Assembly: GCF_000148725.1 (NCBI RefSeq)
Contig: NZ_GL476307.1
Coordinates: 1 to 64,000 of the forward strand
Direction of reading: 5' to 3'
Length of the DNA: 64,000 nucleotides
DNA from: Roseibium sp. TrichSKD4
GTDB lineage: Bacteria; Pseudomonadota; Alphaproteobacteria; Rhizobiales; Stappiaceae
Part shown: one piece after another, positions 28,114 through 36,311 of the stretch
How the letters are laid out: each line of letters starts with the position of its first letter
Numbering within the stretch: the first letter of the stretch is position 1
Program-made: the position numbers and the translations under genes
Notes under the pieces: model-generated
Told to the model about the DNA's origin: nothing
What the model saw: only the letters and a program-made list of their open reading frames with translations
Databases searched by the model: none

Positions 28114-29454
28114 TTAGCCCAGAATTTGCTGATCGTCGCCGAGCACGAAATGTACTTTGTCGAACTGTTTGCGGAAGGCCGCCGTCTGCGGGGCCAATTC
28201 TTCCGGGGTGGCGCTCGTCAGAGCTTGGGCAAGACGTCTGGCCAGTTCTGGAATGTCGCTCACTGTTACACCCCAGCGGACCAGCTCTGGCGTTCCAATT
28301 CGCAGGCCATTGAGATCGCCGTCTACCGGGGCAATCGGTAGGCCAATACCGCACGCAAGGAAGCCGGCCTTTGCAATCTTCTTGGCAGCTGTTTGCCCAC
28401 CTCCAAATTGCGCGGCTTCAATCGCGAATTGGTGAGATTGAGTAAAGCCTTTGGTTTTGCCGAAAATGGGTATTCCGGCGGCATCCAGTTCGCTGGCCAG
28501 GTGTTTGGCGGTTTCCTGCATGGTCTTTGCATAGGCATGGCCGTATTCACGCCAGTCCAGCATCGTGTAGGCCAGAGCGGCCGTTTTTCCGGCGTCAAAA
28601 TTGGCAGTCATGCCTGGAAAGGCGATGTGATCCAGTCGTTCTGCCAAGTCGCGGTCGTTGGTCATAATCAGACCACCGGCAGGACCGCCGAGGCTCTTGT
28701 AGGTGCTCATGGTCATCAGGTCTGCGCCATGGTCCAAAGGGTTGGACCAAACGCTTCCAGCAATCATCCCGCATTGGTGAGCAGCATCAAACAGGACCCG
28801 AGCGCCGACTTCATCTGCAATGGACCGAATTTCGCGAACTGGATGTTCAAAGAGATTCAAGCTGCCACCGATGGTGATGAGTGTCGGCTTTTCTTGTTTT
28901 GCCAGCTCACGAAGCCCCTCAAGATCAACGGTGTAGCCATCTGCCGCAACAGGGGAATGTTTGATCGTGAGGCCATAAAGACCGGCGCAGCCTGCGTCAT
29001 GGTGGGTCACATGTCCGCCAATGGAAGCTGGCGGAGCGATGATTGTATCGCCCGGTTTGCAAATGGCCATGAAAGCAAAGAGATTGGCAATCGCGCCGGA
29101 AGGAACCCGCACTTCTGCATATCGGGACTTGAAGATTTCGGCGCTCAGTTCTGCTGCCAGAACTTCAATTTCCTCAATTGCTTCCAAGCCCATCTCATAT
29201 TTGTCGCCGGGATAACCGAGTGAGGCTCGTGACCCGAGGCCCTTGGACAAGGCGGCTTCTGCTTTCGGGTTCATGACATTGGAAGCCGGGTTGAGATTGA
29301 AGCAGTCTCGCTCATGGATCTGCCGGTTGTTCTCAATCAGTTGATCCAGCCGCGCACCAATCTTACTCGACGCCTCGCCCGATTGCTGTGCAAGTGCGAG
29401 AATGTGGGTTTCGCAGTCAACAGGCACCCAGGGGCGGGGATAAAGTGCGTTCAT
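28114..29454 (-). CDS. Serine hydroxymethyltransferase-like PLP enzyme
   Basis: 446 residues from the ATG at 29454 (GGAGG seven bases upstream); a longer frame to 29508 lacks support. Fold type I PLP enzyme of the SHMT superfamily: FNLNPASNVMNP near the N terminus, GSRASLGYPGDKYEMG (resembles the SHMT SRRYPG... turn), DAAHQCGMIAG and the Schiff-base lysine in TMSTYKSLGGPAGG. It is divergent in sequence from housekeeping GlyA, where the PLP motif is TTHKTLRGPRGG. Likely a paralogue acting on glycine or a related amino acid with glyoxylate/C1 units; substrate unknown. It sits between mch and a LysR gene that reads away from it, separated by 111 bases. Confidence 0.75.
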   Translation of the reverse strand: MNALYPRPWVPVDCETHILALAQQSGEASSKIGARLDQLIENNRQIHERDCFNLNPASNVMNPKAEAALSKGLGSRASLGYPGDKYEMGLEAIEEIEVLAAELSAEIFKSRYAEVRVPSGAIANLFAFMAICKPGDTIIAPPASIGGHVTHHDAGCAGLYGLTIKHSPVAADGYTVDLEGLRELAKQEKPTLITIGGSLNLFEHPVREIRSIADEVGARVLFDAAHQCGMIAGSVWSNPLDHGADLMTMSTYKSLGGPAGGLIMTNDRDLAERLDHIAFPGMTANFDAGKTAALAYTMLDWREYGHAYAKTMQETAKHLASELDAAGIPIFGKTKGFTQSHQFAIEAAQFGGGQTAAKKIAKAGFLACGIGLPIAPVDGDLNGLRIGTPELVRWGVTVSDIPELARRLAQALTSATPEELAPQTAAFRKQFDKVHFVLGDDQQILG

Positions 29455-29565
29455 GGTCAGACCTCCAGCAGATTTCCGGACAAAAACAACAAAAGACCTT
29501 TGCCGCAAATCAGTTTTACTGGATACTGGCCCTAGAAAAACTATGTCTGACGTTGAAGGTTGCCA

Positions 29566-30462
29566 ATGGCTGTCGCACCTCCGCGCCCGAAAGGACCGCC
29601 GCTAAATGCGCTTCGTGCTTTCGAAGCTGCTGCGCGGCTGGGCAGTTTTTCTCTTGCCGCATTGGAATTGAACGTCTCACCGGGAGCCGTGGCGCAACAT
29701 GTTAAGGCGATAGAGCTTTGGGCTGGAGCTTCTCTTTTTGAAAGGCATGCGCAAGGAGTTCGTCTCAATCAAATCGGGGAACGCGTTCTGCCGGACTTTG
29801 AAGCCGCCTTTGATCTGTTGGCGGATGCGTCCCGCAAATTGCGTTTGGCTGCTGCGCCTAGTGAAATCAGAATTGCAGCGCTTCCCAGCGTCGCACAGCT
29901 TTGGCTTTCCCCCCGCTTGCCGAAAATCAGAAGGGTGATCCCATAAGTGTCGATCTCTGTGACAGCTTTGGAGCAGGCGCCCAATTTGATTCGAGACCAG
30001 TATGACCTCTCTCTGTTCTTCCATGAAGGTGAGGGGGGACTGGATGATGGATCTATCGTTTTGGCAGAGGATGAGATTTATCCAGTAGCCGCGCCCGACG
30101 TTGCCGCGGAAATTGCGTCCTTGGAGGATTTGGCAGCGGTTCCCTGTCTTGAGGATGTGACCTGGAGTTCGGACTGGGCGATTTGGCTGAAGGCTGCCGG
30201 TGCTGGCAAGTTGCAGCTTCAGCGCGGGCCGGCATTTTCTTTGTTTGCGCTTGCCTTGGAAGAAACGCGCAATGGAGCCGGGGTTCTCATCGGCCACGAT
30301 CAACTGATCCGCCCTGATCTGGAACAGGGCCGTTTGGTGCGTGTCTTCGACAAATCGGCTTATTCGGGGCGCAGGTTGGTCTTATCTGTTGCTCAGGCGG
30401 GGCATGCCGGCGTTCTGCAAAGAGTGACCGATTTGCTCTCACAACAAACCGGCCCCGCTTGA
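29566..30462 (+). pseudogene. LysR-family regulator interrupted by an in-frame TAA
   Basis: ATG at 29566 with GAAGG five bases before it. N-terminal HTH PLNALRAFEAAARLGSFSLAALELNVSPGAVAQHVKAIE, GcvA-like. The frame is closed by TAA at 29944-29946 after residue 126, but continues in the same frame from 29947 to 30462 with a normal LysR effector domain (LIRDQYDLSLFFHEG, YPVAAPDVA, GVLIGHDQLIRPDLEQGRLVRVF). One base change restores a roughly 298-residue protein. Either a true nonsense mutation or an assembly error. By position it should control the divergent SHMT-like gene. Confidence 0.85.
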
Positions 30463-30466
30463 GTTT

Positions 30467-32458
30467 TCAGGCTGCCTGTTCGGATCTTTGCGAGACGATT
30501 TTCACAACATCCGCCATGATTTCCGTCAGCTGGAAGTCCTTTGGCGTGTACACAGCTGCAACGCCCATGGCCTTCAAGATGGCAGCATCCTCATCGGGAA
30601 TGATGCCGCCGACGATGACCGGAATATCGTCCGCTCCGGCCACACACAGCCGATCCATGACATCGCGAACCAGCGCAAGGTGCGATCCGGAAAGAATAGA
30701 CAATCCAATGACATGCACATCTTCTTCCACAGCTGCATTCACAATTTGTGCAGGGGTCAGGCGGATGCCCTCATAGACAACTTCCATGCCGCAGTCGCGT
30801 GCGCGCACGGCGATTTGTTCTGCGCCATTTGAATGGCCGTCAAGGCCCGGTTTGCCAACAAGGAACTTCAGGCGGCGGCCAAATTTCGCTGACGCGGTTT
30901 CAACATCCTGACGGACGGCTTGCAAGTCGCCTGCATCGTCCCGAGCGGCCTGCCCAACCCCGGTTGGGGCGCGATATTCGCCAAAGATATCCCGCAGCAC
31001 TTTGCCCCATTCGCCGGTTGTCACGCCAGCCTTTGCCGCAGCAATGGAGGGTTCCATGATATTGCGGCCTTCTTGCGCAGAAGAGCGCAGGTCGCCCAGT
31101 GCAGCATCAACCGCGGCTTGTTCGCGGCCATTGCGCCAGGCTTTGACCTTCTCGATGGCTTCTTCTTCGACATGTTCAGGAACGGTCAGAATGCCGCCGT
31201 CCTCGCCGGTCGCCAGAGGTGACGGCTCGCTTTCCGTCCACTTGTTCACGCCAACGACGACCTGGTCACCGGCTTCAATGCCTGCAAGGCGGGCGGAATT
31301 GGCTTCCACCAGCTTGCGCTTCATGTAGCTGGATTCAACGGCCGACACGGCCCTGCCCATCTCGTCGATCCGGGCCAGTTCGGCGCGGGCTTCTTCCTTG
31401 AGGGCTTCGACTTTTTTCGTGACTTCCGAAGAACCGTCGAAGATGTCGCCATACTCCAGAAGGTCGGTTTCAAAGGCCATGATCTGTTGCATGCGCAAGG
31501 ACCATTGCTGGTCAAACGGACGTGGCAGGCCAAGCGCCTCGTTCCAGGCCGGAAGCTGAACGGCGCGCGCGCGGGCATTTTTGGACAGAACCACAGCCAG
31601 CATCTCAATGAGAATGCGGTAAACGTTGTTTTCCGGCTGCTGTTCGGTCAAGCCGAGGGAGTTGACCTGAACGCCATACCGGAACCGGCGAAAGCGTTCG
31701 TCTTCTATGCCATAGCGCTCCCGGCAGATTTCATCCCAAAGTTCGGTGAAGGCGCGCATCTTGCACAGCTCAGTGACAAAACGCATGCCGGCATTCACGA
31801 AGAAGGAAATTCGGCCCACGGCCTTCGGGAAATCTTCTTCCGGAATGGTTCCGCTGGCTTTCAGGGTGTCGAGGATGGTGACAGCGGTTGCCAAAGCAAA
31901 CGAGAGTTCCTGAACCGGCGTCGCACCTGCTTCCTGCAAGTGATAGGAGCAGACGTTCATCGGGTTCCATTTCGGCATGTTGGAATAGGTCCAGCCGATA
32001 ATGTCCGTGGTGAGTTTCAAGGATTGTGCCGGTGGGAACACATAAGTGCCCCGCGACAGATATTCCTTGATGATATCGTTTTGTGTGGTTCCGGACAGGA
32101 GAGAGCGGTCTGCGCCCTGTTCATCGGCTGCTGCCACATAGAGAGACAAGAGCCACGGCGCGGTCGCGTTGATCGTCATGGAGGTGTTCATGCGTTCAAG
32201 CGGAATTTCGTTAAAGAGCGCCCGCATGTCGCCCAGATGAGAGACGGGAACACCAACCTTGCCGACTTCGCCGCGTGCCAAGAGATCATCCGGGTCATAT
32301 CCGGTTTGTGTTGGCAAATCGAAGGCCACAGACAGGCCGGTTTGTCCCTTTGCGAGGTTTGTCCGGTAGAGCTTGTTCGATTCGGTTGCCGTTGAGTGTC
32401 CCGCATAGGTGCGGAAAATCCACGGGCGATCACGCTCGGCTGTGTCCGGTCTGGTCAT
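30467..32458 (-). CDS. ecm: Ethylmalonyl-CoA mutase (coenzyme B12-dependent)
   Basis: 663 residues, ATG at 32458. N-terminal methylmalonyl-CoA-mutase-like barrel (AFDLPTQTGYDPDD, SMTINATAPWLLSLYVA, GTTQNDIIKEYLSRGTYVFPP), then a linker and a C-terminal cobalamin-binding domain with DGHSNGAEQ (the DXHXXG motif), GLSILSGSHL and VIVGGIIPDEDA. The 663-residue length and this fused arrangement fit ethylmalonyl-CoA mutase (older name MeaA) and not the usual large MCM subunit. It converts ethylmalonyl-CoA to methylsuccinyl-CoA. It lies tail-to-tail with the LysR gene and is divergent from ccr. Confidence 0.93.
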   Translation of the reverse strand: MTRPDTAERDRPWIFRTYAGHSTATESNKLYRTNLAKGQTGLSVAFDLPTQTGYDPDDLLARGEVGKVGVPVSHLGDMRALFNEIPLERMNTSMTINATAPWLLSLYVAAADEQGADRSLLSGTTQNDIIKEYLSRGTYVFPPAQSLKLTTDIIGWTYSNMPKWNPMNVCSYHLQEAGATPVQELSFALATAVTILDTLKASGTIPEEDFPKAVGRISFFVNAGMRFVTELCKMRAFTELWDEICRERYGIEDERFRRFRYGVQVNSLGLTEQQPENNVYRILIEMLAVVLSKNARARAVQLPAWNEALGLPRPFDQQWSLRMQQIMAFETDLLEYGDIFDGSSEVTKKVEALKEEARAELARIDEMGRAVSAVESSYMKRKLVEANSARLAGIEAGDQVVVGVNKWTESEPSPLATGEDGGILTVPEHVEEEAIEKVKAWRNGREQAAVDAALGDLRSSAQEGRNIMEPSIAAAKAGVTTGEWGKVLRDIFGEYRAPTGVGQAARDDAGDLQAVRQDVETASAKFGRRLKFLVGKPGLDGHSNGAEQIAVRARDCGMEVVYEGIRLTPAQIVNAAVEEDVHVIGLSILSGSHLALVRDVMDRLCVAGADDIPVIVGGIIPDEDAAILKAMGVAAVYTPKDFQLTEIMADVVKIVSQRSEQAA

Positions 32459-32598
32459 CTTCTCTCCTTTTCGGGCGACCGTGGAGCCTTTCCAATTCTG
32501 GCCAATCTGGTCGTCCCGATCACTCCCGGGCTGTCTCTAGAGCCTTTTCCTCGACGTAAATCTGCCGGTTTGTTTCCGTCATGAAAAGACATTTTTAT

Positions 32599-32610
32599 AT
32601 GCAATGCAAA
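32599..32610. promoter_or_regulatory. TGCAATGCA dyad ahead of ccr
   Basis: ATGCAATGCAAA; the core TGCA-A-TGCA is a perfect palindrome. On the other strand it reads TTTGCATTGCAT, like the second site at 32713. Candidate operator, 160 bases before the ccr start. Confidence 0.3.
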
Positions 32611-32712
32611 AATAGACTTGGCCAAAAAGGCAAGTTAAGCAATAGTCGAATATATCGAGGCGCGATTTTGAACAATAATTGCGCCAAATAGACATTTTGT
32701 CCTGAATGTCGT

Positions 32713-32726
32713 TTTGCATCTGCGAA
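32713..32726. promoter_or_regulatory. TTTGCA-TC-TGCGAA dyad ahead of ccr
   Basis: Six-base arms with one mismatch around TC, 45 bases before the ccr start codon. Shares TTTGCAT(C)TGC with the opposite-strand copy at 32599-32610. TTTGCA is part of the half-site described for ScfR/RamB/PccR-type acyl-CoA regulators, so a link to C2/C3-acyl-CoA control is conceivable. Confidence 0.3.
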
Positions 32727-32771
32727 GTGATTGGGGCGAAAATAGAAATGCTGGTTACCGAGGAGGCATTT

Positions 32772-34067
32772 ATGACGGCAGCAGCCGAAGCAAATGACAA
32801 CCAGACGCGGGGAGACGCTCCGGTGAAAGACCTTTACGAGCTTGGCGAAATTCCGCCACTCGGCCATGTTCCGAAAAACATGTACGCTTGGGCCATTCGG
32901 CGCGAGCGCCACGGGCCGCCAGAAGAGGCCATGCAGCTGGAAGTGGTTCCGACATGGGAACTCGACAGCCATGAAGTTCTGGTTCTCGTGATGGCAGCAG
33001 GCGTGAACTATAATGGCATCTGGGCCGGCCTTGGTGAGCCGATCAGCCCCTTCGATGTGCACAAAGCCCCGTACCATATCGCAGGATCCGATGCGTCCGG
33101 CATCGTTTGGGCGGTAGGTGACAAGGTCAAGCGCTGGAAAGTTGGTGACGAGGTTGTCATCCACTGTAATCAGGACGACGGTGACGATGAGTTCTGTAAT
33201 GGCGGCGACCCGATGTATTCGCCAACGCAGCGGATTTGGGGTTATGAGACCCATGACGGGTCTTTCGCTCAGTTTACGCGGGCTCAATCCCAGCAGTTGA
33301 TGCCACGTCCGCAGCATCTGACTTGGGAAGAGAGCGCTTGCTACACGCTGACGCTTGCAACAGCCTACCGTATGTTGTTCGGCCATCACCCTCATGAGTT
33401 GAAGCCGGGCCAGAATGTTCTGGTTTGGGGTGCGTCGGGCGGTCTCGGCTCCTATGCCATTCAGCTGATCAATGCAGCTGGTGCCAACGCCATTGGCGTG
33501 ATCTCGGATGAAGACAAGCGCGACTTCGTCATGAGCCTCGGTGCCAAAGGGGTCATCAACCGCAAGGACTTTAACTGCTGGGGCCAACTGCCGACCGTGA
33601 ATTCTCCTGAATACAAGGAGTGGTTCAACGAGGTTCGCAAGTTCGGCAAGGCAATTTGGGAATTCACGGGCAAGGGCAACAACGTCGATATCGTTTTTGA
33701 ACACCCGGGCGAATCCACATTCCCGGTCTCGACCTTCGTTTGTAAAAAAGGCGGCATGGTCGTGATTTGTGCCGGAACGACGGGTTTCAACTGTACGTTC
33801 GACGTTCGCTACATGTGGATGCACCAAAAGCGCCTGCAGGGCTCGCATTTTGCCCATCTTCAGCAAGCGGCGGCTGCCAACCAGTTGATGATCGAGCGCC
33901 GGATTGATCCCTACATGTCAGAGGTGTTTGCCTGGGAAGACATCCCGAAGGCGCACACCAAGATGTGGAAGAACCAGCATGCACCGGGCAACATGTCTGT
34001 TCTGGTCAATGCGCCAACAACCGGCCTTCGCACGCTGGAAGATGTTCTTGAGGCTTCCAAGCGATAG
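32772..34067 (+). CDS. ccr: Crotonyl-CoA carboxylase/reductase
   Basis: 431 residues from the ATG at 32772, five bases after GAGGAGG; a frame from 32706 is not needed. Medium-chain reductase family: GVNYNGIWAGLGEPI, IAGSDASGIVWAVGDKVKRWKVGDEVV, NADPH-binding VWGASGGLGSYAIQL, FEHPGESTFPVS and the CO2-pocket region around GTTGFNCTFDVRYMWM.. HFAHLQQA. It reductively carboxylates crotonyl-CoA to (2S)-ethylmalonyl-CoA, the key reaction of the ethylmalonyl-CoA pathway, which replaces the glyoxylate bypass. Ends in a strong terminator. Confidence 0.96.
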   Translation: MTAAAEANDNQTRGDAPVKDLYELGEIPPLGHVPKNMYAWAIRRERHGPPEEAMQLEVVPTWELDSHEVLVLVMAAGVNYNGIWAGLGEPISPFDVHKAPYHIAGSDASGIVWAVGDKVKRWKVGDEVVIHCNQDDGDDEFCNGGDPMYSPTQRIWGYETHDGSFAQFTRAQSQQLMPRPQHLTWEESACYTLTLATAYRMLFGHHPHELKPGQNVLVWGASGGLGSYAIQLINAAGANAIGVISDEDKRDFVMSLGAKGVINRKDFNCWGQLPTVNSPEYKEWFNEVRKFGKAIWEFTGKGNNVDIVFEHPGESTFPVSTFVCKKGGMVVICAGTTGFNCTFDVRYMWMHQKRLQGSHFAHLQQAAAANQLMIERRIDPYMSEVFAWEDIPKAHTKMWKNQHAPGNMSVLVNAPTTGLRTLEDVLEASKR

Positions 34068-34110
34068 CAATCGCTTTCCTCCCCGAGGCTCGTTTAACAG
34101 AGCCTGACTG

Positions 34111-34140
34111 GAAAGGCCCGCTCGCGCGGGCCTTCTTTTT
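34111..34140 (+). terminator. Rho-independent terminator after ccr
   Basis: Perfect nine-pair stem AAGGCCCGC / GCGGGCCTT (34113-34121 with 34126-34134), TCGC loop, followed by CTTTTT. Confidence 0.9.
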
Positions 34141-34281
34141 ATCCAGCATTCCGTTGGTGTCGTGCAAAACTTCGTGTCCAAACGGAATTGGTGTTTGCCC
34201 AATCGGTGAGTTGGTGAATAGTGCGGCCTTGCGAAACCTGATTTGTGGATGGCTGCTGTGACAAACCTGTGCCGTTTGGCC

Positions 34282-34782
34282 ATGAGACTGACTTTTCTCG
34301 TATTTGGTGCCAGCCTTCTTGCCGGCTGCATGGCTGAAGGGGATCAAACGCCTGCTTTTTATCAAAGCATGGCGCGGCACAATGCGACGGTGGACGCCCA
34401 AACCGCTGCCCAGATGATTTCCCAATATCGCAAGAATAATGGTCTTGGCCCGGTGTCAGCAGATGCTCAGCTGACAGGCCTTGCCAAAACGCAGGCTGTT
34501 GCCATGGCCCGCGCGGGAAATGTCAAAGCCTCCTTGAAAGGTGAAAACGCGCTGCCCCGGCGGATGGAAGCGATTGGCCAAAAAGACGTGTCGGTTGCCG
34601 AGAATGTCAGCGGTGGTTACCGGACATTGGCAGAAGCCTTTTCCGGCTGGCGGGAATCACCGAATCACAACGCCGTTCTGCTTCACCCGGATGCAACGCG
34701 GTTAGGGATTGCGACCGCCTATTCGCCGACGGCCAAGCATAAGGTGTTCTGGTCGCTCGTTATGGCGGGCCCTAAGCAATAA
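34282..34782 (+). CDS. CAP-domain (SCP/PR-1-like) lipoprotein
   Basis: 166 residues from the ATG at 34282 (MRLTFLVFGASLLAGC), giving a short lipoprotein signal with lipobox LAGC; ATG 34249 or GTG 34243 would only lengthen the basic leader. The rest is a CAP/SCP domain: MISQYRKNNGLGPVSADAQLTGLAKTQAVAMA, the VAENVSGGY motif, FSGWRESPNHNAVLLHPDATRLGIA and VFWSLVMA. Bacterial CAP proteins are secreted or surface-bound with unknown chemistry. It precedes another exported protein gene by 75 bases. Confidence 0.85.
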   Translation: MRLTFLVFGASLLAGCMAEGDQTPAFYQSMARHNATVDAQTAAQMISQYRKNNGLGPVSADAQLTGLAKTQAVAMARAGNVKASLKGENALPRRMEAIGQKDVSVAENVSGGYRTLAEAFSGWRESPNHNAVLLHPDATRLGIATAYSPTAKHKVFWSLVMAGPKQ

Positions 34783-34857
34783 TTTGATCTCTTAAGGGAT
34801 TGCCAAGCACCTGGAGGTTCGCCACCTTGCATCAAATTCATAATCAGGGGGTGCTTC

Positions 34858-35331
34858 GTGGCGTATATTCGTTTTTCTTGGTTGGCACTAGTGGGCCTGT
34901 TGTCGTGGTCGGCACACGCGTCTGATCTGCATGCTGGCTATTATTATCCAGAACCTCAGACCCGGGAGGTGTATGCCTCTGAAATCGAGCAGGCGGTCGA
35001 TGCAACAGAAGGCTCTCGCGCGGCCTTTGTCGTGGGGCTTGCTGCCCAACACCTCGATCAGGGGTATACGCCCGGCTACCACCTGTTTGCAAAGGGGGAG
35101 CATCTGGAAAAGCTGATTATCGTTGGCACGACCGAGGGGCGATATAACACCTTGTTTCGGATGCGGGCCATGCTGGCCAGTTTGACGTCGCGGGCGCGGG
35201 CAACGCCGCTTTTCTCCCAGATTGACCGGCCATACGAACTCAATTTTCTAGATTTCTGCAAGTTGATGGGATTTCGCCAAGTCACGGTCTCAGACGGTGA
35301 CAAGGTGGCGCATCAGATCAAAATCAGATGA
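34858..35331 (+). CDS. Periplasmic protein of unknown family
   Basis: 157 residues, GTG at 34858 (GGGGGTGC upstream). Signal peptide with hydrophobic WLALVGLLSWSAHA-S, so exported. The mature N terminus is Tyr-rich (AGYYYPEPQTREVY), then an alpha/beta-looking domain with VVGLAAQHLDQGYTPGYHLFAKG, a basic middle, and NFLDFCKLMGFRQVTVSDGD at the end. One Cys. I do not recognise the family. It lies behind the CAP lipoprotein and convergent to the GH25 lipoprotein, in an envelope-protein neighbourhood. Confidence 0.7.
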   Translation: MAYIRFSWLALVGLLSWSAHASDLHAGYYYPEPQTREVYASEIEQAVDATEGSRAAFVVGLAAQHLDQGYTPGYHLFAKGEHLEKLIIVGTTEGRYNTLFRMRAMLASLTSRARATPLFSQIDRPYELNFLDFCKLMGFRQVTVSDGDKVAHQIKIR

Positions 35332-35373
35332 TCTTGGAAAATGGGTAGAGCCGATGAGCCCTGCCCGTTTTCT

Positions 35374-36096
35374 TTAGAGTTTGAGGTCACCGTTCAGCCA
35401 GTCGCGGAACTGGGATCTGGTGCCGAAGAATGCATTGCGATCAACGTCGCCCTTCACGCCGTCCACGCGCCCGGTGGCCGTGTATTGCCAGAACACCCAG
35501 TCGTTTCGCTGTTCATAGACCCGGTTGGGATGCGCTGCGACCGACCGCAGCCAGAAATGTTCGCCTTTCAAAGCGCCGATCAGACGGTCCCGGTGGAAGT
35601 CGACGGAGGAATAAATCACCGGGCGCTTGCCATAGTGTTTTTCCATTTCGTCGAGGAAATGCTTCATGTCTGGGATGATTTTTTCGCGCGGCGGGCGCTC
35701 GCGGCAGGTCTTGGAATGTGCGTTCCATTCCATGTCGAGCACGAGCGGCAGGGCTGTCGGATCGACCGGAACAATCTCCTTGACCCAGGAAATCTGTTCT
35801 TCTACCGGGCGGCAGAAGTAATAGAAGTGATAGGCTCCGCGGCGAACACCTGCGGCCCGAGCAGCTGTCCAGTTGCCGAGAAACCGCGGATCAAAGTGGT
35901 CCCCGCCTTCGGTAGACTTGATCCAGGCAAACTCGGTTCCGGCCCGTTTGACGGCGTGCCAATCAATATCCCCTTGCCAGCGGGAGACATCAATCCCGTG
36001 CACGGCAAAGTCCTCCGGGGTTGGGTCTGGAAGATCATAAGCAGAGCAGGCCCCAAGGGCGAATGCGCCGAACAAGGCGCAGATGATTTCAAGCAT
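35374..36096 (-). CDS. GH25 lysozyme-like lipoprotein
   Basis: 240 residues from the ATG at 36096 (a TTG three codons upstream is possible). Lipoprotein signal with lipobox LGAC. Glycoside hydrolase 25 domain: GIDVSRWQGDIDW (first catalytic Asp), WIKSTEGGDHFDPRF, GAYHFYYFCRP, LVLDMEWNA (the Asp-X-Glu pair), PVIYSSVDF and WVFWQYTATGRVDGV... DVDRNAFFG. GH25 enzymes cut the MurNAc-GlcNAc bond of peptidoglycan. A chromosomal, lipid-anchored member points to envelope remodelling or bacterial competition, not phage lysis; no holin or phage gene is nearby. Confidence 0.88.
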   Translation of the reverse strand: MLEIICALFGAFALGACSAYDLPDPTPEDFAVHGIDVSRWQGDIDWHAVKRAGTEFAWIKSTEGGDHFDPRFLGNWTAARAAGVRRGAYHFYYFCRPVEEQISWVKEIVPVDPTALPLVLDMEWNAHSKTCRERPPREKIIPDMKHFLDEMEKHYGKRPVIYSSVDFHRDRLIGALKGEHFWLRSVAAHPNRVYEQRNDWVFWQYTATGRVDGVKGDVDRNAFFGTRSQFRDWLNGDLKL

Positions 36097-36311
36097 GTGA
36101 CGCAAAGGAATCTACCGTTTCACTGATTCGAAATACCACTGGTAAAATGTGGCAGTTTTCCTAATGGAAAATGGACAAATGGCATTTGGGAGTTTTTTTC
36201 GGGATAACAAATAAAGTTTTACCAGAAATGTTCGAATTTTATCGAATGGGCTGGCCGAGTTGATCTGGTCGAATTATGACTTTCTGCCCGAGAATGCAGG
36301 AAGGCAGGCCT

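Larger units (their letters stand above)
32459..32771. promoter_or_regulatory. Divergent ecm/ccr control region
   Basis: 313 bases without a gene. It must carry the promoters of ecm (minus) and ccr (plus). From 32580 to 32740 it is AT-rich. Two TGCA-bearing near-palindromes occur at 32599-32610 and 32713-32726, and an imperfect repeat CTTGGCC-A5-GGCAAG lies at about 32627-32644. No factor can be named with certainty. Confidence 0.5.

Noticed and set aside
32595-33866. 423-residue minus-strand frame opposite ccr
   Set aside because: Antisense shadow in a GC-rich gene; ccr motifs are complete on the plus strand.
35374-36096. GH25 lysozyme as prophage remnant
   Set aside because: Lipoprotein signal and absence of any phage structural, holin or integrase gene around it.
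35341-36126. 261-residue plus-strand frame
   Set aside because: Covers the GH25 gene antisense; the minus-strand protein has catalytic motifs and a lipobox.
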